Shown here: positions 16,983 through 25,752 of the stretch, piece by piece
Numbering within the stretch: position 1 is the first letter of the stretch
Layout: each line of letters starts with the position of its first letter
The notes under the pieces: generated by a model
Told to the model about the DNA's origin: nothing
What the model saw: only the letters and a program-made list of their open reading frames with translations
Databases searched by the model: none
Origin: JALORV01 sp963754065
GTDB taxonomy: Bacteria > Pseudomonadota > Gammaproteobacteria > Burkholderiales > Burkholderiaceae_F
Reading direction: 5' to 3'
Length of the DNA: 64,000 nt
Assembly (NCBI GenBank): GCA_963754065.1
Contig: CAVWFH010000008.1
Coordinates: forward strand, 124,001-188,000
Program-made: the position numbers and the translations under genes

Positions 16983-17167
16983 GCGGTCAGTATTCGCCCG
17001 GTCGCGCAGCCTTGGCAATCCCGCGCGCCTCAGTCGTTCAGATTGCCCGGGCGTTGCTTGCAGGGGGAGCTTGCGACTTCAGCCGGAATGATTGCGATCC
17101 GGCCGATAGCCTGGGCGTGGACTCGGCGCGACAGTGCTCTAACCCGGGTGCGACGGGAGCGACCCAA

Positions 17168-18217
17168 CTAACCCTCGACCGCGATTCCTTGCCCGGCAAC
17201 GAGTTCGCCGATGACGGCGGCGCTGCCGAAGCCTTCGGCGTGGAACACCGCAAGCACCTCTGAGACGGCGGCTGGCGCGCAGGCCACCAGCAGGCCGCCG
17301 CTGGTCTGCGGATCGGTCAGCAGCGCCTTCATCGTGTCGTCGACGTTGTTCAGCGTCATGTGCTGGCCGTAGCCGGCCCAGTTTCGGCCCGAAGCGCCGG
17401 TGATGAAGCCCTTCGCGGCGAGTTGGGTGGCGCCCGGCAGCAGCGGGATGTCACGGGCGCGTACGCGCGCGGCCAAACCGCTGCCAAGCGCTATTTCGTT
17501 CAAGTGACCCAGCAGGCCGAAGCCGGTGACGTCGGTCAGCGCGTGCACGTCATCCATCCCTGAAAGCCGCCGACCGGGCGTGTTCAGCTGGGTCGTGCTG
17601 GCGATCATCTGCTGGTAGCCGGTGGCACCGAGCGCGTCCTTCTTCAGAGCAGCCGAGTAGATGCCGACGCCCAGCGGCTTGCCGAGGACCAGCACGTCGC
17701 CCGCCTTGGCGCCTGAGTTCTTCTTGACCTTCTTCGGGTGCACGAGGCCGAGTGCGACCAGACCGTAGATCGGCTCGACCGAATCAATCGTGTGGCCGCC
17801 GGCGATCGGAATGCCCGCCGCGGCGCAGACGTCCTGCCCGCCTTCGACGATGCGGCGGATCACCTCGAGCGGCAGCTGGTTCACCGGCATCGCGAGCAGC
17901 GCCAGCGCCATGATCGGCGTGCCGCCCATCGCGTAGACATCGGAGATCGCATTGGTCGCTGCGATGCGACCGAAGTCGTAGGGATCGTCGACGATGGGCA
18001 TGAAAAAATCCGTCGTCGCGATCAGCGCCTGTTCGTCGTTGATCTGGTAGACGGCGGCGTCGTCCGAGGTCTCGATGCCGACCAGCAGCTGCGGCGGGAC
18101 GATGCCCTTGGCGCCTTTGAGGATTTCGCCCAGCACGCCGGGCGCGATCTTGCAGCCGCAGCCGCCGCCGTGCGAGAACGAAGTGAGCTTGATCTTCAGA
18201 TCGGAGGGAGCGTTCAT
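17168..18217 (-). CDS. selD: Selenide, water dikinase (SelD/SenC)
   Basis: 349 residues. The glycine-rich HGGGCGCKI near residue 16 carries the catalytic Cys (not selenocysteine; both codons are ordinary Cys), followed by the ATP-binding DDAAVYQIN and the AIR-synthase-like body with TDVTGFGLLGHL and TDPQTSGGLL. It makes selenophosphate from selenide and ATP. The start overlaps the senB stop by four bases (ATGA), so it is cotranscribed with senB and most likely acts as SenC in selenoneine synthesis. A general role in selenoprotein or tRNA selenation is not excluded. Confidence 0.92.
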   Translation of the reverse strand: MNAPSDLKIKLTSFSHGGGCGCKIAPGVLGEILKGAKGIVPPQLLVGIETSDDAAVYQINDEQALIATTDFFMPIVDDPYDFGRIAATNAISDVYAMGGTPIMALALLAMPVNQLPLEVIRRIVEGGQDVCAAAGIPIAGGHTIDSVEPIYGLVALGLVHPKKVKKNSGAKAGDVLVLGKPLGVGIYSAALKKDALGATGYQQMIASTTQLNTPGRRLSGMDDVHALTDVTGFGLLGHLNEIALGSGLAARVRARDIPLLPGATQLAAKGFITGASGRNWAGYGQHMTLNNVDDTMKALLTDPQTSGGLLVACAPAAVSEVLAVFHAEGFGSAAVIGELVAGQGIAVEG

Positions 18218-19224
18218 CGTGAAGCCTTGCGCCGCGGGACCACCCGATTATGGAGGAGCTGGTGAACGAGGTCGCGCACCGCGGCGCGTTCGACCTTGGG
18301 GCTGAAAAGCCACGCGCGCGCGCGACAGGCCGAACCGAGCCGCCGCAGGAAAGAACGGTCCGTCGCCGCGCGTTGCATCAGTTCGACCGCCTCGCGTACG
18401 TTGCCCACCCGAAACACGCCCGGATAACGACTGCCTACCATGCCGACATTGCCATCCGAGTTGGAAACGAGCACGGGCGTGCTGCTGCGGATCGCTTCTA
18501 CAACGGCCTGCGCGCCGCCTTCCATCTTCGAAGGGTGCAGCAGAAGCGCGGCGTGGCGCATCAACTGGCGGGCGCGCGCGCGCGTCAGTTCACCCAGCCA
18601 GCGATAGCGCGATGTGCGCGACTCGGTGCGTCGTGCAGCCACCGCGTAGCGCTCGTCGAGCGCTGCTCCGGCGTGCAGGACGCGCACGCGCGATGCCGCA
18701 GGCAGTGCCAGCGCGGCACGCATGGCAGTCAGCGGATCTTTCTCGTCGCGCAGGTGGCCGACCACGGCGATATCGAACGTCCGAGTGCGGCGCGCACCGC
18801 GCTTCAGTGCCGGCGCGGACTGAAAGATGACCGCGGTCTTGTTCCTGTAGTGGGCCGGCAGAGCCTGCATGGCCAGCTCCTGCAGCACGACGAGGCGGTC
18901 GGCGAGGTCGAGCGAGCGCTGCGCCTCGCGGTTCGCCGGAAGGTCACGATAGACATCGGTTCCAGTCAACACGACGCCGAGGCCGCATTCGGGATGCGCC
19001 GAGCGAAATGCGGTGATCGAGTCGGCCGATCGGCGCGCATGCAACGCAATCAACACATCGCAGGGTCTGCCATCCCAGGCATCGAGTACCCGTACGCGAT
19101 AGTCGGGGCGCAGGAAGCGTGCCCATCGCGCAGCGGTGTGCCAGTTTCCCGTGTTGGATGCGCGCATTGCCGGCGTGATGATGCAGACGGTCGGGCGAAG
19201 GGGACGTGGCGCTGGAGAGGGCAT
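18214..19224 (-). CDS. senB: Selenosugar synthase SenB-like glycosyltransferase
   Basis: 336 residues with a GT-B fold. The N-terminus VCIITPAMRASNTGNWHTAA and the block CDVLIALHARRSADSI are characteristic of the SenB (TIGR04348-type) family. The C-terminal half has the nucleotide-sugar motif KMEGGAQAVVEAIRSSTPVL. SenB joins selenophosphate to a UDP-sugar to give the selenosugar used by SenA. It overlaps selD by ATGA, and a SenA-like gene lies 5 kb away on the same strand. Assignment rests on these motifs and on operon partners. Confidence 0.85.
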   Translation of the reverse strand: MPSPAPRPLRPTVCIITPAMRASNTGNWHTAARWARFLRPDYRVRVLDAWDGRPCDVLIALHARRSADSITAFRSAHPECGLGVVLTGTDVYRDLPANREAQRSLDLADRLVVLQELAMQALPAHYRNKTAVIFQSAPALKRGARRTRTFDIAVVGHLRDEKDPLTAMRAALALPAASRVRVLHAGAALDERYAVAARRTESRTSRYRWLGELTRARARQLMRHAALLLHPSKMEGGAQAVVEAIRSSTPVLVSNSDGNVGMVGSRYPGVFRVGNVREAVELMQRAATDRSFLRRLGSACRARAWLFSPKVERAAVRDLVHQLLHNRVVPRRKASR

Positions 19225-19425
19225 GACGACGCGCGGCGGATCGGCCGGCGGATTGGTGGGCGGGGCAGTATACGAAGCGTTGCGCAGCTCGAACGCGGCG
19301 CCGGACCAGCGGTCGCTGCGGCGCGATCGCGATGCGGCTTTCGCAGGGCTCGCGGCGCAGTGGCCGAGCGCGATGCCGATGCTCGGGATTTTTGCGCGAA
19401 GCAGTTGTGCGGAATAATCCGCGCT

Positions 19426-19860
19426 GTGAATCGATCCCTTCCACTTCCAAACGTCCGCTGGGTGCCAGCGATCGCAGCCCTGTTAGCCACGCTGCCGGCA
19501 CTGGCCCAGGGACCGATGGCGGACGGACTGGCTGAAAGTTACGTGCAGGCGCAGGAGTTCGGACGGCGCGACGAGTCGGACGAGGCAACGCGCGGCTACC
19601 ACCGCGACGTGCTGCTGCCGGAGTTCAGCCAGCGCTACCGCGCGCACTTTCGCGAGTGCACGTCGAGCGTGCCGCAGCCGGAGTCGACGCCGTTCTCGTT
19701 CGTGGCGGCGATCGGCGCCGATGGACGCGTGCTGCGGCTCTGGAGTGACCGCAGCACCAATGTTTACCAGTGTGTGCGTGGTCGGCTGCTGTTCGACCGG
19801 TTCAGCTTACCGCCGCGGGCGCCGTTTTACCTCTACATCCACATGCGCTTCACGAACTGA
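19426..19860 (+). CDS. Small secreted protein of unknown function
   Basis: 144 residues from a GTG. A signal peptide (VRWVPAIAALLATLPALAQG) is followed by a domain with one Cys pair (ECTSS and YQCVRGRL) and PFSFVAAIGADGRVLRLWSD, which recalls TonB C-terminal-like or similar small periplasmic folds. I do not recognise the family. The next gene starts seven bases downstream, so the two may be cotranscribed. Confidence 0.6.
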   Translation: MNRSLPLPNVRWVPAIAALLATLPALAQGPMADGLAESYVQAQEFGRRDESDEATRGYHRDVLLPEFSQRYRAHFRECTSSVPQPESTPFSFVAAIGADGRVLRLWSDRSTNVYQCVRGRLLFDRFSLPPRAPFYLYIHMRFTN

Positions 19861-19866
19861 AGTCCG

Positions 19867-20808
19867 GTGCGCGGAGCATCTCCAGGTGAGATCGACCGAT
19901 GGCGATCGCGATCGCTTCTCGTCGCAACCGTCTTCCTGCTGCAGGCCGCGGGGTGCGCGACCGTAGCTGTGCGAACCGCAGCGCCAGTAGCGTCGGAATC
20001 GCTGCCCCTCAACGTCGTCGCTGCCGGTGACATCGCCGATTGCGAACCGCTCGACTTGTCGAACTCGAGCGCGGCCCGCACTGCTGCCCTGATCGAGCCG
20101 ACCGACGTGGTTGTGCTGACGCTGGGAGATAACGCGTACCCGGACGGGACGCCGACGCAGTTCTCGGACTGCTTCCATCCGAACTGGGGCCGGTTCAAGG
20201 ACCGGATCCGGCCCAGCGTCGGCAATCATGACTATCGGACGCCCGGAGCGGCTGGCTACTTCGACTACTTCGGCGATCGCGCGGGGCCTGGCCGGCGTGG
20301 CTACTACAGCTTCGACGTCGCCGGCTGGCACTTCATCTCGCTCAACAGCAACATCGACGCGGCCGTCGGTTCTGCTCAGTACGCCTGGCTGGAGGCCGAC
20401 CTCGCCGCGTCATCGACCGCGCTGTGCACGCTGGCCTACTGGCATCACCCGGTGTTTACGTCGGGACCTCACGGGAACAACACACGCATGGCGGTCATCT
20501 TCAATCTGCTGCATGCGGCCGGTGCCGAAATAGTGCTGGTAGGGCACGACCATGTTTACGAGCGGTTTGCGCCGCAGGACGCCGCCGGTCAACCCGATCC
20601 GCAGCGCGGCGTTCGCAGCTTCACCGTCGGCACCGGTGGGGCGCGGCTGTATTCGTTTCGCGCGCCTCGTCCGAACAGCGAGGCGCGCGACGACACGGCC
20701 CACGGTGTGTTGCGCCTGACCCTCGAGTCCGCCAGCTATCGCTGGGCATTCGTCCCGGCCGGTGGCGGGCCGGGGCGTGACGAGGGTGCCGCGCGTTGTC
20801 ATCGCTGA
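19867..20808 (+). CDS. Calcineurin-like phosphoesterase lipoprotein
   Basis: 313 residues. The N-terminus has a hydrophobic run ending LLQAAGCATV, a lipobox. The metallophosphoesterase motifs are all present: AAGDIADC, LGDNAYPDG, GNHDY, YWHHPVF and GHDHVYERF. It resembles purple acid phosphatase-like periplasmic enzymes that cleave phosphomonoesters with a dinuclear metal centre. The substrate is unknown. GTG start; the preceding small secreted protein ends six bases upstream. Confidence 0.85.
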   Translation: MRGASPGEIDRWRSRSLLVATVFLLQAAGCATVAVRTAAPVASESLPLNVVAAGDIADCEPLDLSNSSAARTAALIEPTDVVVLTLGDNAYPDGTPTQFSDCFHPNWGRFKDRIRPSVGNHDYRTPGAAGYFDYFGDRAGPGRRGYYSFDVAGWHFISLNSNIDAAVGSAQYAWLEADLAASSTALCTLAYWHHPVFTSGPHGNNTRMAVIFNLLHAAGAEIVLVGHDHVYERFAPQDAAGQPDPQRGVRSFTVGTGGARLYSFRAPRPNSEARDDTAHGVLRLTLESASYRWAFVPAGGGPGRDEGAARCHR

Positions 20809-20844
20809 ACCAGCAGCGGACAGGGCACCCGCGACTCGCGCCGG

Positions 20845-21333
20845 CTACAACACCTTGTTCTGCCGGATATCGAATTTGAACGTGACGGGCGGACCGAAAC
20901 TGCCGTTGGCAAGCTGCGGCCGATAGCTGTATTCAAAGGTGACGAACGCTAGCGTCACCATCTCCAGCGGCGGCTGGGTGTCGGCGGCCGAGTCGGCGAG
21001 ATTCACGCCGGTCAGGACGGCATCCGTCATGCGCAACGTGAGGTAATCGCCAGCGGTCGCCAGCGGTCGTGCAATGCTGAGCAATGCTTCGGCGATGTGC
21101 TGGCCGGTTGCACACGCTTTCCAGAGCAAGGGCGACGCGATGTCGACCCGATGGGCGAACGACAGCGGCGCGAACGACGGCTTGCCGATACCGGCTCCGC
21201 CACCGCTGCCGCCGATCGGCAGTCCTGCAGCCAGGCCCCAGTTCCAGCTCTCGACGACGATCTCGTCCTTGTGCCGGACGGACGCGGATTCGCCCTTGAT
21301 TCCTGTGAGCTTCAGATGAATTGCATCGGCCAT
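20845..21333 (-). CDS. hcp: Hcp family type VI secretion tube protein
   Basis: 162 residues with the Hcp pattern: IHLKLTGIKGESASVRHKDE, VESWNWGL, HRVDIASPLLWKACATG and a C-terminal VTFEYSYRP followed by TFKFDI. Hcp forms the hexameric rings of the T6SS inner tube and can carry effectors. No other T6SS gene is in the window, so it is an orphan copy. The ATG at 21333 is placed six bases after a strong GGAGG; a GTG just before it is less likely. Confidence 0.85.
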   Translation of the reverse strand: MADAIHLKLTGIKGESASVRHKDEIVVESWNWGLAAGLPIGGSGGGAGIGKPSFAPLSFAHRVDIASPLLWKACATGQHIAEALLSIARPLATAGDYLTLRMTDAVLTGVNLADSAADTQPPLEMVTLAFVTFEYSYRPQLANGSFGPPVTFKFDIRQNKVL

Positions 21334-21429
21334 CACACCTCCGCCGGTAATCAGACAAGTGTTGCGACTTCAGTTCGCTGCCAACGTGCAGCACATCGAA
21401 GCATGCGGAACGAGTGGTAGCCGAGTCGG

Positions 21430-21828
21430 CTACGGCATCTGGATCTTGCCGCCGCCCCCGAGACCGCCCGGCGGGAAGCCGGGGCCGCCTCCCTGGCCCG
21501 GCAGCACGATCGACGACGCCGCCTGGCGCCGCAGGTCCTGCAGTTCGCGGACAGTACGGTCCACGGCCACCTTGGCGGCTGCCGCATAGCCTTCGACAGC
21601 CTCCGACAGCGAGTTCGCCTCGATCTCGAAGGTGATCGGCAGCGGTCCCATCTGCGTCATGATCTGCGCTTCACCGGTGTAGACGACGGGACGCGCTCCG
21701 TCGGTGGCGCCATTGGCCGTGACGGGGACCAACGTGCGGATCGTGCCGATCTTGCGGTCGGTGTAGATTTCCTCGCGGTAGAGCGTCGAGGAATCCATCT
21801 TGATGTCGAGGTCGGCAGCAGAGGCCAT
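21430..21828 (-). CDS. Unknown protein upstream of hcp
   Basis: 132 residues from ATG at 21828 with a good ribosome site (GGAGAA). The N-terminal two thirds look like a compact beta-rich domain (ASAADLDIKMDSSTL, YTGEAQIMTQMGPLPITFEI), then a helix EAVEGYAAAAKVAVDRTV and a Gly/Pro-rich tail. It lies 96 bases upstream of hcp on the same strand and is probably cotranscribed. It may be an Hcp-delivered or Hcp-binding protein, but I do not recognise the family. Confidence 0.6.
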   Translation of the reverse strand: MASAADLDIKMDSSTLYREEIYTDRKIGTIRTLVPVTANGATDGARPVVYTGEAQIMTQMGPLPITFEIEANSLSEAVEGYAAAAKVAVDRTVRELQDLRRQAASSIVLPGQGGGPGFPPGGLGGGGKIQMP

Positions 21829-21987
21829 GACGAGTTCTCCAGGATTTGTCGCAGGCAGTCGGAGCCGGACGGGGCACCCCACCTTCGCGGCCGGGTGGCC
21901 TGCGAGTATAGGGGAGGGGCTGCAGGTGGCGCCGCCTGACCGGGATCAAGCAGGCCACTTTATGCCGGGCTAGCCTCGCGGTTTTGG

Positions 21988-23208
21988 TTGAAAGGCACCG
22001 TGGTGCAACGAGGACTCCCGACTGGACTGCGCCCGCTGCGCCTGCGGCAACGCGAACTCCTGCCGATCGTTCAGGGTGGAATGGGAGTCGGCGTTTCGGC
22101 GCATCGACTCGCTTCCGCCGTGGCGCGCGAGGACGCGCTCGGCACGATTGCCTCGGTCGACCTGCGGCATCACCACGCCGACCTGATGGCCCAGTGCAAG
22201 GATGTGCGCGACCGCGTCGTGCTGGACCGTCTGAACCTGATCGCGCTCGATCGCGAGATTCGATTGGCGAAAGAACAATCCGCTGGTCGCGGTGCAATTG
22301 CGGTCAACGTGATGAAGGCTGTCGATCAGCATGCGGCACTGGTGCGCCAGTCGTGCGAATCCGGAGTCGATGCGATTGTCATGGGCGCCGGCCTGCCGCT
22401 CGACCTGCCTGAAATGTGCGCTGACTTTCCCGGCGTTGCGCTGATCCCGATCCTGTCGGACGCGCGCGGTGTGTCGATCGTGCTGCGCCGCTGGCTGCGC
22501 AAGAACCGGATGCCGGATGCGATTGTCATCGAGCACCCCCGCTATGCCGGGGGCCACCTGGGTGCGACGCGCATCGAGGAGCTGAACGATCCGCGCTTCG
22601 AGTTCGATCGGGTGATGGACGAGGTGTCGCTGGCATTCCGCGAGCAGCAGGTCGAAAGCGAGAAGATCCCGTTGATTGCCGCGGGCGGCATCAACTCCCA
22701 CGAGAAACTGCTCGAAGTGCTGGCACTCGGCTATGCCGCGGCACAGCTGGGCACGGCGTTCGCGGTGACCACGGAAGGCGACGCGCATCCGAATTTCAAG
22801 AAGGTGCTGGCCGAGGCGAAGCCGGAAGACATCGTCGAGTTCATCAGCGTCGCCGGACTGCCGGCCCGTGCGGTGCGCACGCTGTGGCTGGAACGCTACC
22901 TGCGTCGCGAATCCGTGCTTCAGCAGGAGGCGGCCGACTGGACCGCGAAGAAACTGCCGCCGGATCCCGTGGGGCGCTGCAGTGGCGCGCTGCAGTGCCT
23001 GACGACGTGCGGGCTGCGCGACGGCATCGCGAAAATCGGGCAGTTCTGCATCGATACGCAGCTTGCCGCCGCGCTGCGCGGCGAACTGACGCGAGGCTTG
23101 TTCTTCCGCGGCGCGTCGTCCGTGCCGTTCGGCACGGCGATCCGGCCCGTGCACGAACTGATCGAATACCTGCTGACCGGGCGCATGCCGGCGAGCGCCG
23201 GCGTCTGA
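21988..23208 (+). CDS. Nitronate monooxygenase family FMN protein
   Basis: 406 residues, TIM-barrel of the 2-nitropropane dioxygenase/FabK group: IVQGGMGVGVSAHRLASAV at the N-terminus, AIAVNVMKAV, IVMGAGLPLDL, AAGGINSHEKLLEVLALGYAAAQLGTAF for FMN phosphate binding. The longer C-terminus with CSGALQCLTTCGLRDG contains four Cys in a short region and is unusual for the family. Possible reactions are oxidation of alkyl nitronates or flavin-dependent enoyl reduction. It is convergent with fabI. TTG start at 21988 or GTG at 22000. Confidence 0.8.
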   Translation: MKGTVVQRGLPTGLRPLRLRQRELLPIVQGGMGVGVSAHRLASAVAREDALGTIASVDLRHHHADLMAQCKDVRDRVVLDRLNLIALDREIRLAKEQSAGRGAIAVNVMKAVDQHAALVRQSCESGVDAIVMGAGLPLDLPEMCADFPGVALIPILSDARGVSIVLRRWLRKNRMPDAIVIEHPRYAGGHLGATRIEELNDPRFEFDRVMDEVSLAFREQQVESEKIPLIAAGGINSHEKLLEVLALGYAAAQLGTAFAVTTEGDAHPNFKKVLAEAKPEDIVEFISVAGLPARAVRTLWLERYLRRESVLQQEAADWTAKKLPPDPVGRCSGALQCLTTCGLRDGIAKIGQFCIDTQLAAALRGELTRGLFFRGASSVPFGTAIRPVHELIEYLLTGRMPASAGV

Positions 23209-23212
23209 GGAC

Positions 23213-24004
23213 CTACTCCAGGCCGATGGGAATGCCCATCACGGCGTTGAAACCGCAGTCGACATGCGTGATCTCGGCGGTGACGCCGGCAGCGAGGTCG
23301 GACAGCAGGAACGCCGCGACATTGCCGACATCCTCGATCGAGACATTGCGCCGCATCGGCGCGGTGCTCTCGACCACAGAGAAGATCTTCGAAAAGCCCT
23401 TGATCCCTGCCGCGGCCAGTGTCTTGATCGGGCCGGCCGAGATGCCGTTGACGCGGATGCCGCGCGGGCCGAGGCTGGCGGCCAGATAGCGCACACTTGC
23501 CTCGAGGCTCGCCTTGGCCAGCCCCATCGTGTTGTAGCTTGGAACGGCGCGTTCAGCACCGAGGTAAGTCAGCGTCAGCAAGGCGGCCTGGCGGCCCTCC
23601 ATCAGCGGCAGCGCCGCCTTGGCCAGCGCCGGAAAACTGTAGGCCGAGATGTCGTGCGCGATGCGGAAGCCCTCGCGCGTCAATCCCTCGACGAAGTCGC
23701 CCGCGATGGCTTCACGTGGCGCAAATCCGATCGAGTGCACGAGGCCATCGAGTCCGGGCCAGCGTTGCTTCAGCGCGTCGAACGCCGCGGTGATCTGTGC
23801 GTCGTCGGCGACGTCCATGTCGAACACGAGATCGGATCCGAATTCGGCGGCGATCTCGGTGATTCGCTCCTTGAACCGGTCACCCACGTAGGTAAACGCG
23901 AGTTCGGCGCCTTCGCGCTTGCACGCCTGCGCGATGCCGTAGGCGATCGATCGATTGGACAGCACACCGGTGATCAGCAGCCGCTTGCCGGACAGGAAGC
24001 CCAT
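23213..24004 (-). CDS. fabI: Enoyl-ACP reductase FabI
   Basis: 263 residues, Rossmann-fold SDR: GKRLLITGVLSNRSIAYGIA for NAD(H) binding, LVHSIGFAPRE, and the catalytic Y-x6-K in YNTMGLAKA. It carries out the last reduction in each cycle of type II fatty acid synthesis and is the target of triclosan. Length and motifs are normal. The stop is four bases from the convergent nitronate monooxygenase gene. Confidence 0.95.
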   Translation of the reverse strand: MGFLSGKRLLITGVLSNRSIAYGIAQACKREGAELAFTYVGDRFKERITEIAAEFGSDLVFDMDVADDAQITAAFDALKQRWPGLDGLVHSIGFAPREAIAGDFVEGLTREGFRIAHDISAYSFPALAKAALPLMEGRQAALLTLTYLGAERAVPSYNTMGLAKASLEASVRYLAASLGPRGIRVNGISAGPIKTLAAAGIKGFSKIFSVVESTAPMRRNVSIEDVGNVAAFLLSDLAAGVTAEITHVDCGFNAVMGIPIGLE

Positions 24005-24097
24005 GGTGTTGGTTACGTAGGAACGATTTGAGTCGGGCGCGCAGTATAGGCGCTGTACTTATGCTCGGCCGTTCGCGGCGGCCCGCTCGCGATGGTG

Positions 24098-25681
24098 TCA
24101 GCGCGTGGCCGCGACGACCTTGCCGTTGCTGCCTGCGCGCGCTGGCGCCTTTGCCGCCGTCTTGGCGGGTGCGGGCTTGCGCTGAGCCGACGACTGCGTG
24201 CTTTGCTTGCGGCCCTTAGCTGCCGTGTTCGATCGGGCGACCGGAACGGTGAATTCGAGCCGCTGGCCTGCGAACAGCGTCGGCGACGTCAGTTGATTCC
24301 AGACGATTACGTCTTTTTCATCGACGCGGTAGCGCCTCGCCACCGAGTAAAGCGTATCGCCGCGGCGCACGCGGTAGGTCACTTTGCGCAGGTTGGAGGC
24401 CTCGGGCACCAGCGCGAACCGTGCATCGAGGCTTGCAGCCGTAATGTCCTCCATCGTCTCGTCACGCGGAACCAGGATCGTCGAGCCCGGAGCGAGCCGA
24501 TAACGCGGCGGAATGCGATTGGCTTCGCGCAGCTGCTGTTCGGCGATGCCCGCGCGCTTGGATACCGAGGCGAGCGTGTCGGCGGGCTGCATTCGATACG
24601 TCGTCCAGCTGGCCAGCGGCTGGCCGGTGGCCTCCCACGCGGCCAGGTTCGCATTGAACGTGTCGAGGCGATTCGCCGGCAGCAACAGTGTGGGTGACGC
24701 CGCACCGACGATCACCGGCCGGTTGAACTGCGGGTTGAGGGCGCGGAATTCGTCCGGTGTCATCGCTGCCAGCTTGGCCGCGGTCTCCACGTCGATGTCG
24801 CGTGTCTTCTGCACCGCGACGAAGTACGGCGAATTCGGGACCGGAGGAAGCTCGATGCCGAATTTTTCCGGCTCGGAGACGATGTTCTTGACCGCCTGCA
24901 ACTTGGGAACGTAATGCTGCGTCTCGTTCGGCATCTTGAGGCTGGTGTATCCGACCGGCTTGCCGGCGCGCCGGTTCTTCTCGATCGCGCGCGAAACCGA
25001 ACCTTCGCCCCAGTTGTAGGCTGCCAGCGCGAGGTGCCAGTCGCCGAACATGTCGTGAAGTTTCTGCAGATAGTCGAGCGCCGCGCGCGTGGAGTCGATC
25101 ACGGAGCGGCGTTCGTCCTTCCACATGTTCTGCTCGAGGTCATAGTCGCGTCCGGTGGACGGAATGAACTGCCACAAGCCAGCCGCCTTGGCGCTGGACA
25201 CGGCCTCCGCGTGAAAGGCGCTTTCGACGAACGGCAGCAGTGCCAGTTCCGTCGGCATGCCGCGCCGCTCGATCTCCTCGACGATGAAATACAGGTACCG
25301 GCTCGATCGTTGCGTCATGCGCGCGAAGTAGTCGACCTGTTCGGCGTACCAGCGTGTGCGCTGGTCGGCGAGCCGTGTGTCGAGATCGGGCATCCCGAAG
25401 CCCGCGCGGATGCGCTGCCACAGATCGATCGAGGGCGGCGCGACCAGCGGAGCGGTCAGGATGGCTGGGGAGTCGGACGGCGCCAGCTCCGGCATGTACT
25501 CGAGGATCACGTCGAGCGGAATGTCATAGGTCGCCGCCGCCGACGGCGCCGCCACGCCGGCTGCAGGAGCCGCGGCCGATGCCGAAGGACTCTCGGTCGC
25601 GCCGGGCGCAGGCTCGCCCGCATAGGCTGCGGCGAAGCCGCAGGCAAGCACCGCCGTGAGCAGGTACAGCGCGACGCGCAT
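24098..25681 (-). CDS. mltD: Membrane-bound lytic transglycosylase D (LysM)
   Basis: 527 residues from ATG at 25681. A signal peptide (MRVALYLLTAVLACGFAAAY) is followed by an SLT lysozyme-like domain with catalytic Glu in VESAFHAEA and the motif AAGLWQFIPSTG, then LALAAYNWGEG. Two LysM repeats follow (YRMQPADTLASVSKRAGI; YRVRRGDTLYSVARRYRV) and a basic tail. It cleaves the glycan strand to give anhydromuropeptides. It lacks a clear lipobox, unlike E. coli MltD. Order mltD-gloB-methyltransferase-rnhA is as in enteric bacteria and many betaproteobacteria. Confidence 0.92.
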   Translation of the reverse strand: MRVALYLLTAVLACGFAAAYAGEPAPGATESPSASAAAPAAGVAAPSAAATYDIPLDVILEYMPELAPSDSPAILTAPLVAPPSIDLWQRIRAGFGMPDLDTRLADQRTRWYAEQVDYFARMTQRSSRYLYFIVEEIERRGMPTELALLPFVESAFHAEAVSSAKAAGLWQFIPSTGRDYDLEQNMWKDERRSVIDSTRAALDYLQKLHDMFGDWHLALAAYNWGEGSVSRAIEKNRRAGKPVGYTSLKMPNETQHYVPKLQAVKNIVSEPEKFGIELPPVPNSPYFVAVQKTRDIDVETAAKLAAMTPDEFRALNPQFNRPVIVGAASPTLLLPANRLDTFNANLAAWEATGQPLASWTTYRMQPADTLASVSKRAGIAEQQLREANRIPPRYRLAPGSTILVPRDETMEDITAASLDARFALVPEASNLRKVTYRVRRGDTLYSVARRYRVDEKDVIVWNQLTSPTLFAGQRLEFTVPVARSNTAAKGRKQSTQSSAQRKPAPAKTAAKAPARAGSNGKVVAATR

Positions 25682-25752
25682 TTGTCTCGAGGGAAGGGGA
25701 ACCGGTCGCAGTGTAGGCAACGGTCCGTGTGGGGACAAGTCACACAACCGGG

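Noticed and set aside
17168..18217. Selenocysteine in SelD
   Set aside because: The catalytic position in HGGGCGCKI is encoded by ordinary Cys codons, not TGA.
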